This document shows positions 11,936 through 24,454 of a stretch of DNA of 64,000 nucleotides, piece after piece (within the stretch, counting starts at the first letter, position 1; each line of letters begins with the position of its first letter). The translations under genes and the position numbers were made by a program. This DNA is from Gymnopilus junonius. Lineage: Eukaryota > Basidiomycota > Agaricomycetes > Agaricales > Galerinaceae. The notes under the pieces are model-generated. The model saw only the letters and a program-made list of their open reading frames with translations, had not been told where the DNA came from and did not search any database. Where the stretch lies: NCBI GenBank assembly GCA_015501075.1, contig JADNYJ010000195.1, positions 1-64,000 on the forward strand, in the 5' to 3' direction.

Positions 11936-14205
11936 TCATGAACGGCTTCGACAAATCGCCATGCATGCCGTACATGCCCCCTGCTGCTCGAACTGTTGCT
12001 GAAAGTGTATATGTTGGTCCATATTGAGGGTCTGGTCAACGGAGTACATTCCATTGTCCATCACATGTGGGCCGGGCATAGAGTACATATGCTCTGGGGC
12101 GTATTCTTGGATGGACGGATCAATTGCACCAGGAGGTGTGTATACTCCGTTTGAAGTTAAGTATTGCCCATGGTCCGGCTGTGGAGCTGTCACGCTGCCC
12201 CAGGATCCATCGGTCGTCGAGGCCGAGCTCTGCGATTGCGAATGCACCAGCGGAGGAACGTCAATGGGAGCAATCATTCCAGACACCAACCCAGCGGCGC
12301 CTGAAGAATCTATCGGATCAACTGCAGCCTCAGATGTGGCGGATAACGTCCTGTGATGCCCACCTCCGCCGAACTGTGCAGGAGCATCACTTGAAGTTTT
12401 CCCAAATGAGAAATCAGCGAACAACCCAGCAGCAGCGGGGTCAACGTCCGGTAACGGATTGTGATCCTTCTCGACATGCATCGTATCCATGTCCGCATTA
12501 AAACCTGGTATCAAGCCATAAGACGGGGTCAAAATTGTTGGAGAAAGGTACGGGCATGGTCCATGATCGCCTGAAGAAAGGACCCGCACTGGGATGCGCG
12601 ACGTTCGAGAGGTGAGCGAGTAGTCTGCATGCCAAACATTTGAGGTTGAGGATGGAAGAGGCCTTGGGCATCGGGTTGGATTGGGGCATGACTATGCAGC
12701 TGTTGCTGTTCCTGCAAGGTTTGCTGTACCTGGGCTGGTGCAGACGACATTCCATGACCAACTTGATGAGGCGGAAAGGAAGCAGCTGAAAATTGGAAAG
12801 ACATGCGCTGCTCGAAGCCTTGGTTAACCTGCCAGCTGAACGGATTGGTAAATTCCTGGAGGTTCTGGAAATCCTGCTGATCCTCTGCCTGGTCGTCAGA
12901 AGCAAAGGGTGGTATAGCAGGCCAGAGCTATTCCTCCAGAAACAGTAGCCAAAGTCACAAACGGATTAGGATTGGTGAACCCATTCTGCGTTAGGAAGGG
13001 GTACAGACGAAGGGCGGCGTGGAAATAACATGGCGTTGTTGGAAGGAAAGAAGGTGTCCCCTGCATTTTGGGCAGAGAAGTCCATTCCAAACAAAGGATG
13101 CATGGAGGTAGGCATATGGAGCGTCGGGATGTTGGTGATGGTACTGGGCGCGCTATGATTGCCGTCGGGATTGTACCCACGTGGAGGTTCAGGGATCGAA
13201 GCTTGGGCTTCGACTGTCAGAGTCCACGATGTAGTCGTATGCTTCGTCGGGCATGGCACCCGAATTTGCGCTGAAGTTCAGCTCGAGCTCCCGGTTCCGG
13301 GCGATATCCAATTCCCGCACAGCCTTGGCAAGGTCATCTCCTTCCTTGCCTTCCAATAGCAGCTGGGCGACTTCTTCACACCTGCGCTCATCTTCCGCGG
13401 GCGCTGGATTGCCTATCTTTGATTTGAGGAAAAGTCGTCCTTCTCAGACTTGGATTCCGGGGTGCCAGTCCTTTTCTTATGCTTGTTGTGCACAGGACGG
13501 AAGCGGTAGTCGGGGAACATGGCTTGTGAGCGGCCTTTTCCTGCTTAGCCTTGACTTCCCCAAACACGTTTCTGCTCAAGGGAAAGCTGACGCCAGCATT
13601 CGCCTGTGAGAAAGTAAAGTAAAGCCAATTCAATGAACCATCAGCATCGATTGATAGTCAAGCACAGGGAGGGGAACCATACCAATAATCTTGGATAGAC
13701 TGACGTGGTTCGTCTCTACGCTACCTGGAACATGTTTTTTGTTTAACAAAGTCAGCTCGGAAGAGCATGAAAGCGTTGGGTGGCCTGGGGATGTAGCCCT
13801 GGGACCTGCGCTTCCCAGGTGGACAACGCTTACGTGTCGGCGCGGGCTGGGTGGTATAGGCAGCAGATGAAGGAAAGAGCTTTGCACTCAAAGCCTTGAC
13901 ATTTGGGGCCAGCAGAAGCATCAGAAGCAGCAAGGGCAAGAGATGCAAGGGGGTCTCCGGCATCATCTTCGGCGTCGTCGGTCTCCAGTAAAGCTCACTG
14001 GAGTAACATTGGGTGCAAACGTTACGGGGCGAGCTTGAATGCCGTATACACCCGGTTTGGCTGGAGAAACTACGAAATCGGGAAAAAGAGCTGCGTAAGT
14101 AGAATGCAGAGTAAAGAATCCACTGATAGTGGAGACTCTGGAGAGCTTACAAATGGCATGAGAAGATCTCCTCCGACGGTCTAGGAAGGGGCGCGAGGCA
14201 GGCAT
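11936..14205 (-). pseudogene. HMG-box transcription factor, reading frame broken by several single-base shifts
   Basis: On the minus strand an HMG box is clear: IPRPPNAFMLFRADFVKQK (about 13745-13805), then HVPGSVETNHVSLSKIIG, a short intron, ECWRQLSLEQKRVW (about 13570-13610), and YRFRPVHNKHKKR (about 13465-13505). After it comes RCEEVAQLLLEGKEGDDLAKA (about 13330-13385), typical of basidiomycete HMG factors, then a Gln/Pro/Ser-rich tail. The last introns splice well (exons 12981 upward, 12552-12927, 11936-12504). Between them the frame must shift by one base near 13757 (A run), 13555 (G run), 13532, 13420 (T/C run) and 13187 (C run), and probably once more upstream of the box. Such proteins bind DNA in the nucleus and often control mating or development. 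Either this is a decaying gene or the sequence has homopolymer errors. The 5' end near 14205 is a guess. Confidence 0.7.
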
Positions 14206-14506
14206 CTCTGCGTATTTCTAGATGGAGAAATGCTGGATACTGGATGTGCAATCTGTGGACCCACACCGGAAGGGACTGCGCTGGCGGAGAGAGAAATGGA
14301 AGTGGTGAGAGACTGGACCTCATCAGCTGTGTGGCCGTGCAACACCCGAATAAACGCTGTGCCATATGCGGGCAACTACGATAGTATCTAATCTAATCTA
14401 AGCGCGAGCCAAAGGAACGGAAAAAAAGCAATAAATCCATAAAGGCTTATAATCTATATACAATTAGAAATAATATATACATCGAATTTAGTTGATCTCA
14501 TAGAGC
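14206..14506. other. Short intergenic gap
   Basis: Between the HMG-box gene and the end of the DUF6533 gene. It may hold the HMG gene promoter or first exon; nothing specific was recognised. Confidence 0.35.
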
Positions 14507-16295
14507 CTAATTCTCCTCGGCATGACTTCCTGAGATGATGATGATATCCATATTCATGTTATCCGCTGAACTATCGTCGGATCCGAGGCCAGTATCTGGA
14601 GGCTCCTTACATTCATGGAGGAAAGGTTGATAGTAGGTCTCCCGTAAATTAAGGATAAGGCGAGACCCGACTACACAGGGAATAAATAAAGCAATTGAGA
14701 GCGATAGTTGGGCTGCAAGGACCTGCAAAAAACGATCTGCGTGAGTACTATGAATATCAGAGCAAACTAAATTGTCACCCACAGGTTCCTGCATGAAGAC
14801 GACGAGATTGCCGAGGCTGACGAGCAGTGCTCTGTCCAATATATTAGGGGGGATAACAGGAGAAACAACCGTGGAACACGTACATGAACGGGAATGTAAT
14901 GCTATCCCTTAAAAGGATGTATGCCAGCGACGACTCGGCCCCATGTCGAATGGTACTACCGGACAACAGCCCCGCCATTTTCATACTTTTCATGGACCGA
15001 TAATGCTTGACCGCAGGTGAGAGCGTAAGGCTCATCAATAGGAAATCAAAGCCGGCAATCGGAATCCACATCGTGTACAGCCAAGGGGGGAAGGATATCT
15101 GTGCGCAGGGCACTACATCCGGGGCAGGGTCTGGTGCAGCTAGAAACAGCAGGTCAGAGAGGAAAAGAAAAAATTCAGGAGCATAGCTGAATGCCACTCA
15201 CGGTCTTTGAATACAAAACAAAGTGAATGAATCAGAACCACCGCAAGCCACTCAAACACAAGCCCAATGTACAAGAGCAAAATGGCCCTCTCCTTGTTTT
15301 CATACATACTTGATATACGATAGATCATGATGCCTGAACTCATCAAGTGTTGAGCACAAACGTTACGTGATGCCAAATATCACGTACATTGCATTGCTCC
15401 CATGACGATGCCTCCCAAATTTGCAAGTAGAATTGTTGAATAGTTGCCTAAAGAGAAGGGGAGAGTTGATTATCACCCCAGTGAGAAAGAACGGTAGCGT
15501 TCAAAAAGCTGTACTTACAGCTGCAAACCAAACATGAGTTCACTGTCAGTAAAAAAAAGCTGTATCGACTCACTCCTGATGTTCGACAAAACATGGGCAT
15601 TAGGAAAATAACAATAACAGTGCAAGGAGTAACTCACGTCATTTGTGTGCCCCAGGATATGCCTGACGAACACTGTAGGAGATGGAAACTTTAGGAAGAG
15701 GTTCGTGGTCCAATCACGTCAAACAACACACCAAAAGCTCCATATCTGATACGATACATGTAGAAAGTGAGGAAAAGAAAGAGAGAGATACGAATAGAAG
15801 AGCCTACAGCTGCATCGCGTCGCCCACATATCGGTTCTGGTGGGATAGTGAATTAGATGAAAAGCAAATATCGATCGAAGTAAACTTACAATGAAGAAGA
15901 AGAACTGCACTCGCGTCCACTTGGGCCTTTTCTAACAGAAGCGTTAGCATGCCGATGACGATGAACTGCAAATGAAGGGACGGTACCCAGATGAGTTCAA
16001 CCTAAAACATTAGAAATGAGCCGTAATTCAAGCAGAGAAAAGGGAGACTCACTTCCTCGTCCAATGTTGTTACTGCGCATCGAAGAATTCTGCATCAGTA
16101 TGCAGAACTTTGCTTCAAGGGAAGCAAATGAGTAGCATACTATGATCGTATATAACACAAGTGGCAGTCGCAACTGCCAATCCACCTTTCAGACAAAGAA
16201 CAAGAAGAGACAAAAAGAAAGGACGAACGAAAGAGAATGGAAAGAGCTTGGTCAGCATAAAGCCAGTCGACCGACGCCTGAGTCAGGTCTGCCAT
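14507..16295 (-). CDS. DUF6533 multi-pass membrane protein
   Basis: The start at 16295 and exons 16229-16295, 16141-16185, 16053-16072, 15987-16001 and 15890-15931 join in phase. They give the hallmark start of this basidiomycete family: LAVATATCVIYDHITTLDEE, then VELIWKRPKWTRVQFFFFIN. Two of these exons are only 20 and 15 nt long. Later exons encode hydrophobic segments (ILLLYIGLVFEWLAVVLIHS, about 15240-15300), LYTMWIPIAGFDFLLMSLTL (about 15030-15085) and the C-terminal VVGSRLILNLRE, ending at 14507. The family has several predicted transmembrane helices and no assigned biochemical function. Exact boundaries of the middle exons (15.2-15.85 kb) were not resolved. I saw no frame break in the parts I checked. 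Confidence 0.8.
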
Positions 16296-17450
16296 GATCT
16301 ACCTAACTCTATCTTGTTCGATTTTGAATCTATGACGCAATGAAAAGGGCCTCTTAACACCAACGTTTTAGAATTTGGGCTAAGTTGAGCCACGTAAAAT
16401 GGCACAACCAAAGTGAAAGAAGCGAATCGCCAGCGACAGGATCCCTTCTTTAACCTTCAGCCTTTCGAGAGGGCCTAACGCGCCGTACCAGGGGGCCCAG
16501 AGGACAGGGAAAAGGAGGAGAAACAGGTGTACAACCTGTTAAGAGCGAGAAAGAAAGACTGGGTGACTTCCCATAATGCTAACTTGAATATTCAACTTCA
16601 AAATGCGCCACCATCAAGGGTCTAGCGCCAAGATAACCATGTCAAAACGGGTCGGAGTTGTCAAAGTGACAGATTCAAGGGCCTGTATTCAAGCCCCAAA
16701 GCTTCTCACCTTCGGGCAGAGGATCCTAATCTGGAAATCAAACGACGTTATGGTTTGAAGTGAGCACTAAATTTCCGACCATCAATCAAACTCCAAAAAA
16801 GGAGTTTAGAGTTAGATATTCAAGTTAGCGTTGTGGGGAAGTCACCCACTGGAGTACAAGTGAAAGATGCAAAATGAACGGTGTGAAAAAGTTGCGGTCT
16901 CGCGAGGGACAGATTTCCATGAAGGATCGGAGAACGTTCTACACGAACGTCGACCCTGTCCGTAGGGCAGTGTGTACACGGCCATATCCAAGCCAGGTCC
17001 CCTTTTGGCAAGAACCGAACGAGATAAACGGAACATACTCCTTTTGGCTTCACTGTGTCGACTCTCCAGATGAGTTTGATAGCAAATTTTAAACCGAGAG
17101 CTTCGAAAACTCTGCGCTGGAATACAGAATGAGCCAGCTTCGAGGCATTGACATGAATTGAATCTATTCTTCCCCAGTCAATCGATCGTATCACCGTCGA
17201 CCAGAAGGTAAAGCAAGCGAGTGCAGTATCAATGTGGCTTGGGAGTAAACAACGGAGATGCTATTTTAGTTTCAATCTTCCGCGTAAGTCCTTGTAATCT
17301 ACATCATAATGAGCCTAGACCTTAAGACCCGTCGACTTCCTTCGCGGGCGACCGAACTAAACCTTCCGTCGTCTCATTCTCAACCTGTTCATCACACTTC
17401 CTTGAACTTTGAATATATTCAGCTTGTCCATCTGCATCAACCCCTATTCA
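16296..17450. other. Intergenic, no supported gene
   Basis: No domain or conserved exon structure seen on either strand. Several open frames of 60-125 codons overlap on opposite strands and look like chance. Part is upstream of the DUF6533 gene and may hold its promoter. Confidence 0.4.
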
Positions 17451-17579
17451 GCGGGCTGATTTGCTATCTCATACTCATACAATTGTTTACGTTTCTTAAC
17501 GGCACCTCACAGGAGCTCGGAGCTCCTTCGAACCAAATTCGAAGTCGTGTCCGAACCTTTGACACCCCAGCCTATTTCG

Positions 17580-18303
17580 TTGGAGGAATAATTCTGCACT
17601 GAGAATTCCCCCGAAGTAGCCGCAGCACTATAGTCCCACATTCCGTTGCCGTCTTTCACCTATCTCAATTGGTCCTCACTTTCCTCGCCAATAATAACAG
17701 TCTTCCAGTGCGGGATAAATTTTAGAAAGGGTCGTAAACATCCTGAGTCATTGCAGCTGAATATATATGGCTCTCCATATCTGTCAATAAATTGGCCTCT
17801 TCTTTATCGGAATTTGGGACATTTTCGAATTCAAACTTTGCAAACATGTCATAGTTGAAGATCCGAGGTCTGGAGTATCGCAGGCAGCTTTGATCCCTTT
17901 TTTAGCCACTGAGTCCTTTGACTTCTCCACAATTTTCTTGGTACTTATCCGCCGTAGAGGGAACAGAATAGAAATATGACAATACGAGTTTCTTGATCAA
18001 AGATGTGTACGTTAGGCGTTTCGCGAACATCTTGAGTGCCTTGATATCCTTCTCCACATTATCCAACTGCCCATTCACCTTCAGCAGCGAGTCTCCTTTT
18101 ATGTGATAAATACGGCAGGTGTAGGTTATGGATTTGAAGATAAAAGGTAGGCATATGTCATTTATGAACTGATATGTTAAGGAAAGCTTTTTATGGTCAG
18201 CAATAGGGATGTATGTGAAGCATTCATGCCAGATTTCAATAGGGAGAAACTGGTTGTTGAGGTCGTTAGCTAGTCTTCTGGATACAGTCCTTTCCAACTT
18301 CAT
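17580..18303 (-). pseudogene. F-box family copy with its central repeat region deleted
   Basis: The minus strand starts with ATG at 18303 and reads LPIEIWHECFTYIPIADHKK, the F-box of the local family, then the following IKALKMFAKR and LIKKLVLSYFYS region. The paralogues continue for about 300 more residues of leucine-rich sequence. Here that part is missing: soon after 17902 the sequence resumes in the region equivalent to the paralogues' last exon (FNYDMFAKFEFENVPNSDKE, then SAAMTQDVY at about 17720-17870), with a further frame change just after. The copy is on the opposite strand from the others. Confidence 0.75.
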
Positions 18304-19086
18304 ATCTAAATATTAAAATACAGTTTCAGAAGTAGCGGTAACAATGCAAGTGTGCAACATACCGAAAGCCCTCGTCGTCTCGTCTCCAGGAACTCTCACG
18401 AGCAACCTGGACTTCCAAGATAATCACGCTACAGTTCAACACTTCAGAAAAGGGGGTTGACACACCAAAACAACGAACTGAGAAAATTCTCTTCACAAAG
18501 TCAAACTTAACGCATCCTGTATCTGCAACCATTATGGCAATGACGAGTGTGAATGGAAAAAAATCCCTTCCACATTTACAAAAGTCGCTAAAAGCCACCA
18601 AAAGGTGTCCGAAGTGTATAATGAGTCCATGATAGGCAGATTGGAGGAAGACAAAGGCAACACAGAGCCAAAAACCTAGAGTCGCTACATTTAAAACTCC
18701 GCGATCTAGTCTGGCCAATGAGCGCCCGGTAGTGCAGGAGCGCTATGCATCGTGAAGAAAGAGAGAGAGAGCAAGATATAGAGTACAGCGATAGGGAGGA
18801 TTATACATTACACGTACGTTTCATATGTACTTGGAAGTTGCAGTCAAAAAAGAATGACGACTGAGAAAGACGATATAGGAACAAGAGGGAGATTATGAAT
18901 CTCGGGCGGCTGCAGGAAACGTACAATACTAACAGTATACTACTACTAACACGAATGGTAATACGAACTTGCAAAGATGAAGGTTATCCAGGTCGAGTTG
19001 AAGGAAGAAAGAAAAAAAGAGCCATCGCAAAAAATATGTTCAAAAGCGAAAAAATCGTGATATACCATGTACAGCAGACGACCACA
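18304..19086. other. Intergenic, one hydrophobic open frame of unknown status
   Basis: An open frame at 18326-18718 (-) encodes 130 residues with hydrophobic stretches. It has no recognisable family and overlaps what should be the F-box promoter. It is probably not a gene. 18.76 kb has a short GA run. Confidence 0.35.
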
Positions 19087-22000
19087 CTACACACGCTGAA
19101 CAACAGGCGACACATCGCCCAAACTCAAATTCCCTCCTGCCCCAACCCCAGCCCCGCCACCCAGCATAACACCCAACACTCCCTCCCCGCCCTCCTCCGC
19201 CGCCACCCTCTTCCGAATCTGCTCAACAACCACAAACGTCCGCTGCAACACCCCCCACACCGTCCCAAACAGCTCCCGATTCCGGTCCTCCACAATCCTC
19301 TCAATGTCCCTCCGCACTTCCTCTGCGAGCGGCTGGATGGTCTCGCGCAGGGCGTTGGTTAGGGAGGATTGGAGCGCTTGGAGGATGTATGCTGCGGAGG
19401 GCGTGGGCCCTGAGGTGGTGGAGGAGGGGGAGGGGGATAGGGAGGTGGTGGTGGTGCCAGTGCCAGTGCTGGTGGTGAGGCCGTCGTTGAGGGGTGAGGC
19501 AGGCGGGGATGGTGGACGGGTGGTGTATGCTTTAAGAGCGAATCCGAGAGTTTCGAGTTTCTTAGCGTTGGATTCCTGTTGTTTCGCATACTCATTCATG
19601 CGGCGTTCAATCTGCGCATATACCCATCAGCTTTATGCCCACAAAAGAAAAGAAAAGAAAGAACCAACGCACATCCAACACCCGCTGATAACTGTCCTCC
19701 CTCTCCCTCCTCCTCACCTCCACCTCGCGCTCCACCTCATCCACCTTCAACAGCATATCCCCCAACTCCTCCGCCAACTCGCCCACCTGACCCCCAACCT
19801 CCTCCACCTCCTTCCTCACCTCCCCGAACCTCTCCTCCGTGCGATCGTTGTCCTCCTTTTGCTCCCTCCTCCATTCGTCCTGGTGTTCGGTAACGGAGAG
19901 CGCGAGCTCCTCGAACCGGGTTTCGATGGACGATTCGATTTCTTCGCGCAGGTCGTTGTCGTGCGCGATGAGGTCATTTTGCAGTGTGTGCGCGATGGAT
20001 TCGAGGTGGATGAGTTTCTCGAGGATGGATTCTAGTTCTTGATGCGTTGGGGTGGAGGTGGGGGTGGATTCGGAGGCACTTTGGTATGCATCGCCGTCTA
20101 CTCTTCTTCGTTTTCGCTTTCTTGAGAGGGTATGCAGACTCTCGCTGCCATCACCCACAGTGGCAGTGGCAGCACCATTTACTGTATCAACATCCATAAG
20201 ATCACCCGCGATCTCTCCTTCCTCCTTATCCTCCTCCTCCTTCTTTTTTCCCTTCTCACCACCCAACACAAGCCCCGGCGCACTCGGCGGCGCCGACGGA
20301 CCTCTCACACCCATCAAATCCCCCAACACCTTCTTCATCTCCATCGCATACTCATTCAACTCCTTCACATACCTCACCACCTCATCAAACTTCCTCCTCC
20401 CCTCCTCCTCCTCCTTCCTCTCCTCCTCCTCCACTTGTAAAGACACCACACCACCACCACCAATACCTTTCCCATTAGGATTAACAGGCCACGCGTCGGA
20501 TTTCTCCACCAGCCTCCTCTTCGTCTCCTCCAGCACCTCACGCGCCGCCTCCCTTTGCGCGCGGAGCACAGCGAGCTCGGAGGTCAGGCGTTCTTTGTGC
20601 TCTGCAGCGAGGGCGGAGAAGAAGCGGCTGGAGAGGACTTGTTCGGCGGTGGTGCATTCTTCTTCGAGCGCGGTCAGTTTTTCGCGGGCTTGGACGGCGT
20701 CTGCGAGGATTCTGTAGATGTCCATGAGGAGAGAAAGGGGGATGAGTCAGCTGGTGTTGGATAGAATAGAAGATGGAAGATATAGCAAGAAAAGATAACT
20801 AGCCACTCGGGCTCTTGCCACAGTCTAAAATAATCGAACAATGAAAATGAAACAGTGGCAACACTACCCACTTCAAGCTGCACGCGCTGCACACTGCACA
20901 CCGATGCTAGAAGCCCGAAGGGAGATAAAAAAAGAAAGACAGAGACAAAAAAAGAAACGGGAAAGAAATGGGAACGAAAAAAGAAATAGAAACGAAAACA
21001 AGAGCCAACAAAAACAGAAACAAGAGGAATAGAAACATCAAAGAAAAAGAAACTCCCAAATCCAATCCAATCCAATCCAAGAAAGAAAAAAACCACCCAC
21101 CTCGTTCTCTCATCCCACAACGCCATCTTCGCCTCTTGCCCCATTTCTTCCTTGACACCACCATCACCCCCATTCAGAGACGCAGGCTTCGTTTCGTACG
21201 TCAGAGACTCAGGGATTTCAGGGAGCGGTGTGGGGGGTTCGATGGGCGGGGGACCAGGTGGGGGCGGTGGTGGGGGTGCTAGTGCTGATGTTGATGTTGA
21301 GGAGGATGCAGGTTCGAACCCTGGTAGGCGGGGTGCTTGGAGAGGTTGGTAGGCGGGTGTGACGGGTGTGCGAGGTAAGGGGGTAGAAGTGGATGCGGAA
21401 GGAGCAGCACCGGTAGTAGTGGGTGCATTGAATTCGCGTAGTGCCCTAGGTCCCGTCGGCGGTGCAGGTGCAAAACCTGAGCCTGAGCCAGAGCCTGAAG
21501 CGGCAGCCCAAGAGGACGAGAGGATTTCGTTATTTTCTACGGTCATATCGATGGTGGAAGATGCCCAGAGGGATGGTATGCGGGGTTCTGTAGGACTTTC
21601 TTGTTTGATCCGTACAGGATGATGGGGAATGGACGCAGAGGCAGGTACAGGTGCTTGTGGTTGTAGTCGCAAATGCAGTGGTTGGGATTGTGGTTGAATT
21701 TGTGAAGTGATGGAAGCTTGTCGTGCGGCGAGTCTAGGGTCTCTGGTCCCAGCGCTATTACTATCCGATCCAAGCCTCGTGTCAAGCAGCGGCGTGGCTT
21801 TTCGCGGCGGGCTAGAGGCAATACCGGCACTAGAAGCGATACTATCCCTCCTCGCCCGTCCCGTCCCTCTACGGCGTGGCGACCTCGACCTCGAAAGCGA
21901 CCTCGAAAACGACCTCCTTACTCGATCACGGTATCCACTCCACCCGCTATCCCTCGATTTGGCAGGAGATACCGGCGGGCTCCTCTGCTGGTCGTAAGAA

Positions 22001-22405
22001 TCCCGACTATCCCTTCGCCGCCGTCGGAAGATGTTATCGATACTACCCTCTTTAGCTCGTCGGAGATCTGCTGCAGGGCCGATTTTGGGGGGGACCGCGT
22101 CGTCCCAACTGGATTGGTCTGGGTGGATATAGTAGCAGTCGCGATGGGGGCAGCCGTTGTCTATGGCGTGCCCGGCGTCGTCAAAATGCTATTAGTTGCA
22201 AGTTGACAGCGACGGCAAATATGGAAGCGTATGTGGGTTCCCCCAGGGAAATTAAGGTTGTGGGCATCACATCAGGGCACATCATCATCATCAGGGATTT
22301 TTTTAAAGTTAAAATGACAGTCAGCGCGGGACAGCAACCAGTTGCGATGGATTTGGGAATACGTACAAAACATCGAATTGGCCGTTTCGATTTTTGTTTG
22401 GCCAT
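19087..22405 (-). CDS. CCCH-type zinc finger, RS-rich, coiled-coil protein (896 residues)
   Basis: Four exons join in phase to 896 residues: 22367-22405, 21101-22188, 19673-20711, 19087-19611. The 13-residue first exon ends in RPIRCF and the second begins HFDDAGHAIDNGCPHRDCYY followed by IH. Only across the splice does a zinc-binding C-x13-C-x4-C-x3-H pattern appear. Next come basic Arg/Ser repeats (about residues 75-105), a long Pro/Ser-rich disordered stretch with a run of prolines, then acidic and basic coiled coil (about residues 375-720) with a nuclear-signal-like SRKRKRRRVDG, and a Pro/Thr-rich C-terminus. RS repeats plus a CCCH finger suggest an RNA-related nuclear role; this is inference. 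The intron at 20712-21100 is 389 nt, unusually long here and A-rich on the plus strand, so a missed small exon is possible. No frame breaks were seen. Confidence 0.75.
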
Positions 22406-24454
22406 TTCTTGTGGGCATTCGGGTTGCAGGTAAGATGGAGATCCGGAAGATATACACGGCGGGGACGGTGACAGATTCCGGGAAAGTGGCTTGCCTGGTC
22501 ACGGATCTGTCACACACACTCTCACCACCACCACTTGCGCACCCTTTGTGCAGCGTACATCAAAGCCCTTTTATACTGCTGGCGCATTCTCTTTGACACG
22601 TTCTCTTGTAGTTCTTCCGAGTGCAAGTTCCGCTTTTTATCCACTGTCTAGTATGCAGCCGTTAATTAAGGTATCCCTCGACATCATCCACCCATCATCT
22701 CTGGTGGATCGCCCATGATATCTCTCCATCTATTGCTGTCGTTGTGCCAGTAACTGCGTGCACTGGACAATGTGCTAGTACGAGATGGAACACGATGAAA
22801 TGTTTACCTGCTGATGTGCATAAACCTCGCCGAAACCCAAAGCCTAGAGCATAACTCTGTCTCTCTTCTGTCCACTGAAACCTCAGCTTCTCTGCTCCGA
22901 AATCAACCTTTAATTTACGCCTTTCATCATTATTATGACCTCACCTTCTACCCCTTGTCACCCATCCCAATTCATTCCTTAGAGAGCAAGCGTCCGAACG
23001 AAAGCTCATCGATTTTCAGGCCGAGGATCCATCAGGGCAAACTAAATGCGATGAGAGACAAGAGAGCAGATTTTTTTCTCCTGGCATATCCGCATGTTAT
23101 TTGCATTGGATGATAATTTGCTTTCAAACCACCTGCTTCGCCCTTATGAGCAGAGGCATACCTTGCGGTGTCGAGCTTTCCTTTTCCTTTTTCTTTACTC
23201 GGTCACCCAAAACGCATGTCCGGCGCCTAGCTTCTCTTTATCCCAACCTTCTCCCCCATCCAAGTCAACCAGTACACCATCACCCTCTCCCTCTCCATCC
23301 AAACCCTACTAGTCTCTTCTCCCCACACTTCCATGTCTTCTGCCTCATCATTTGCATGAGGATAATTTATCATATTATGTATCACCCTTTACCCGCAATG
23401 CGATAGAGGCAGATGAGGCGGCTGGAGTTCAGGGATTCGAGACTATCAACTATCAACTATCACCAGTCATTAATCATTAAACATTCGTGGAGCTCCAGGG
23501 GTTTTTTAGTCTTTATACAATGTGCCGTTGTTCGACGCGGTCGGTTTGACTTTGACTGTGTGACCCTCTGTCTTTTTTTCAAGTTGAGGATGCATTTGGA
23601 ATTAATGCCATTTTCTCTCTCTTTCTTTTGCATCCTCGTTTGAAATATATAGGAACCTGAGTTGCAAATACCCACCCCATAAAGGCCACAGATTTCCTAT
23701 TGGACACTCTCGATCTCCATCTGAAGATATTCAGGTTCCTACTCTTGGCTTGACCGACGAGGAGCTATTCCGATCCAACCTAAAAATATTTCAACTCTGA
23801 TGACTCTTTCTACTTGCTGCTTTTAAGGGATACTCCAGTGGGCTTAAATACCCGTCTGTAGCCGATGGCACAGATAGCATTCAAGTTAGCGTTAACCACC
23901 AACCCGCAAACCAAGGCTCATTTTTCAAGGCTAAACACCGTCCACCCACCCTGGACTCAATTCCAATCTACTCGTCATCAATTCATCCAAGTGTGCAATG
24001 AATACTGGCGGTAAACTGGTTATTCTGTTGGGTGATAAATGTAACCTTTTTTTCTTCGAACGCCTAATATGCGGCTGGGGTTAATTTTGTATCTTCCAGC
24101 CTCCTTTAAGATTTAAATTACTGTTATGTAAGTGGTGGTCGTCACCATTCCATACGACTCGCCGAGATGTGTATTTGCCATAGATGGAATCAAGGGCTTC
24201 CCGCTCATCTCTCAAAATAGCGTTCGTTCTCTTATATTTTCGTTTGTTCGTAGATTGAACGAATAGGCGCCATTGAATATCTGTTATGCTATCTGAAGAA
24301 TTCTGGTGCCCTTGAGCCTTTTTCAAAAAAAAAAATTTCCTTGCTCGAGGAGGCGATAGCGATGTGCCATCCCTCTAGCTGCCTCGGCAGTAAAGCGTCT
24401 GTACTCGACACTCTATAATATATATTTATATTTATGTAACGAACTCCCTTCTTG
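22406..24454. other. Intergenic, no supported gene
   Basis: About 2 kb of C/T-rich sequence with no recognisable protein on either strand. The first few hundred bases upstream of 22405 should include the promoter of the CCCH-finger gene. Confidence 0.45.

Noticed and set aside
20132..20717. Long plus-strand open frames across 20.0-20.7 kb
   Set aside because: They are mirror images of the Glu/Lys-rich coiled-coil exon on the minus strand; their Ser/Leu repeats come from the CTC/TCC complement.
21308..21325. GGTTCGAACCC-like sequence resembling a tRNA B box
   Set aside because: It lies inside the Pro-rich coding exon of the CCCH-finger gene, with no A box at the right distance and no cloverleaf.
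20710..21672. A 332-codon minus-strand frame running through the 389-nt intron
   Set aside because: The part after the donor at 21100 is hydrophobic low-complexity sequence without coding character, and splicing at 21100/20712 restores the coiled-coil protein in phase.
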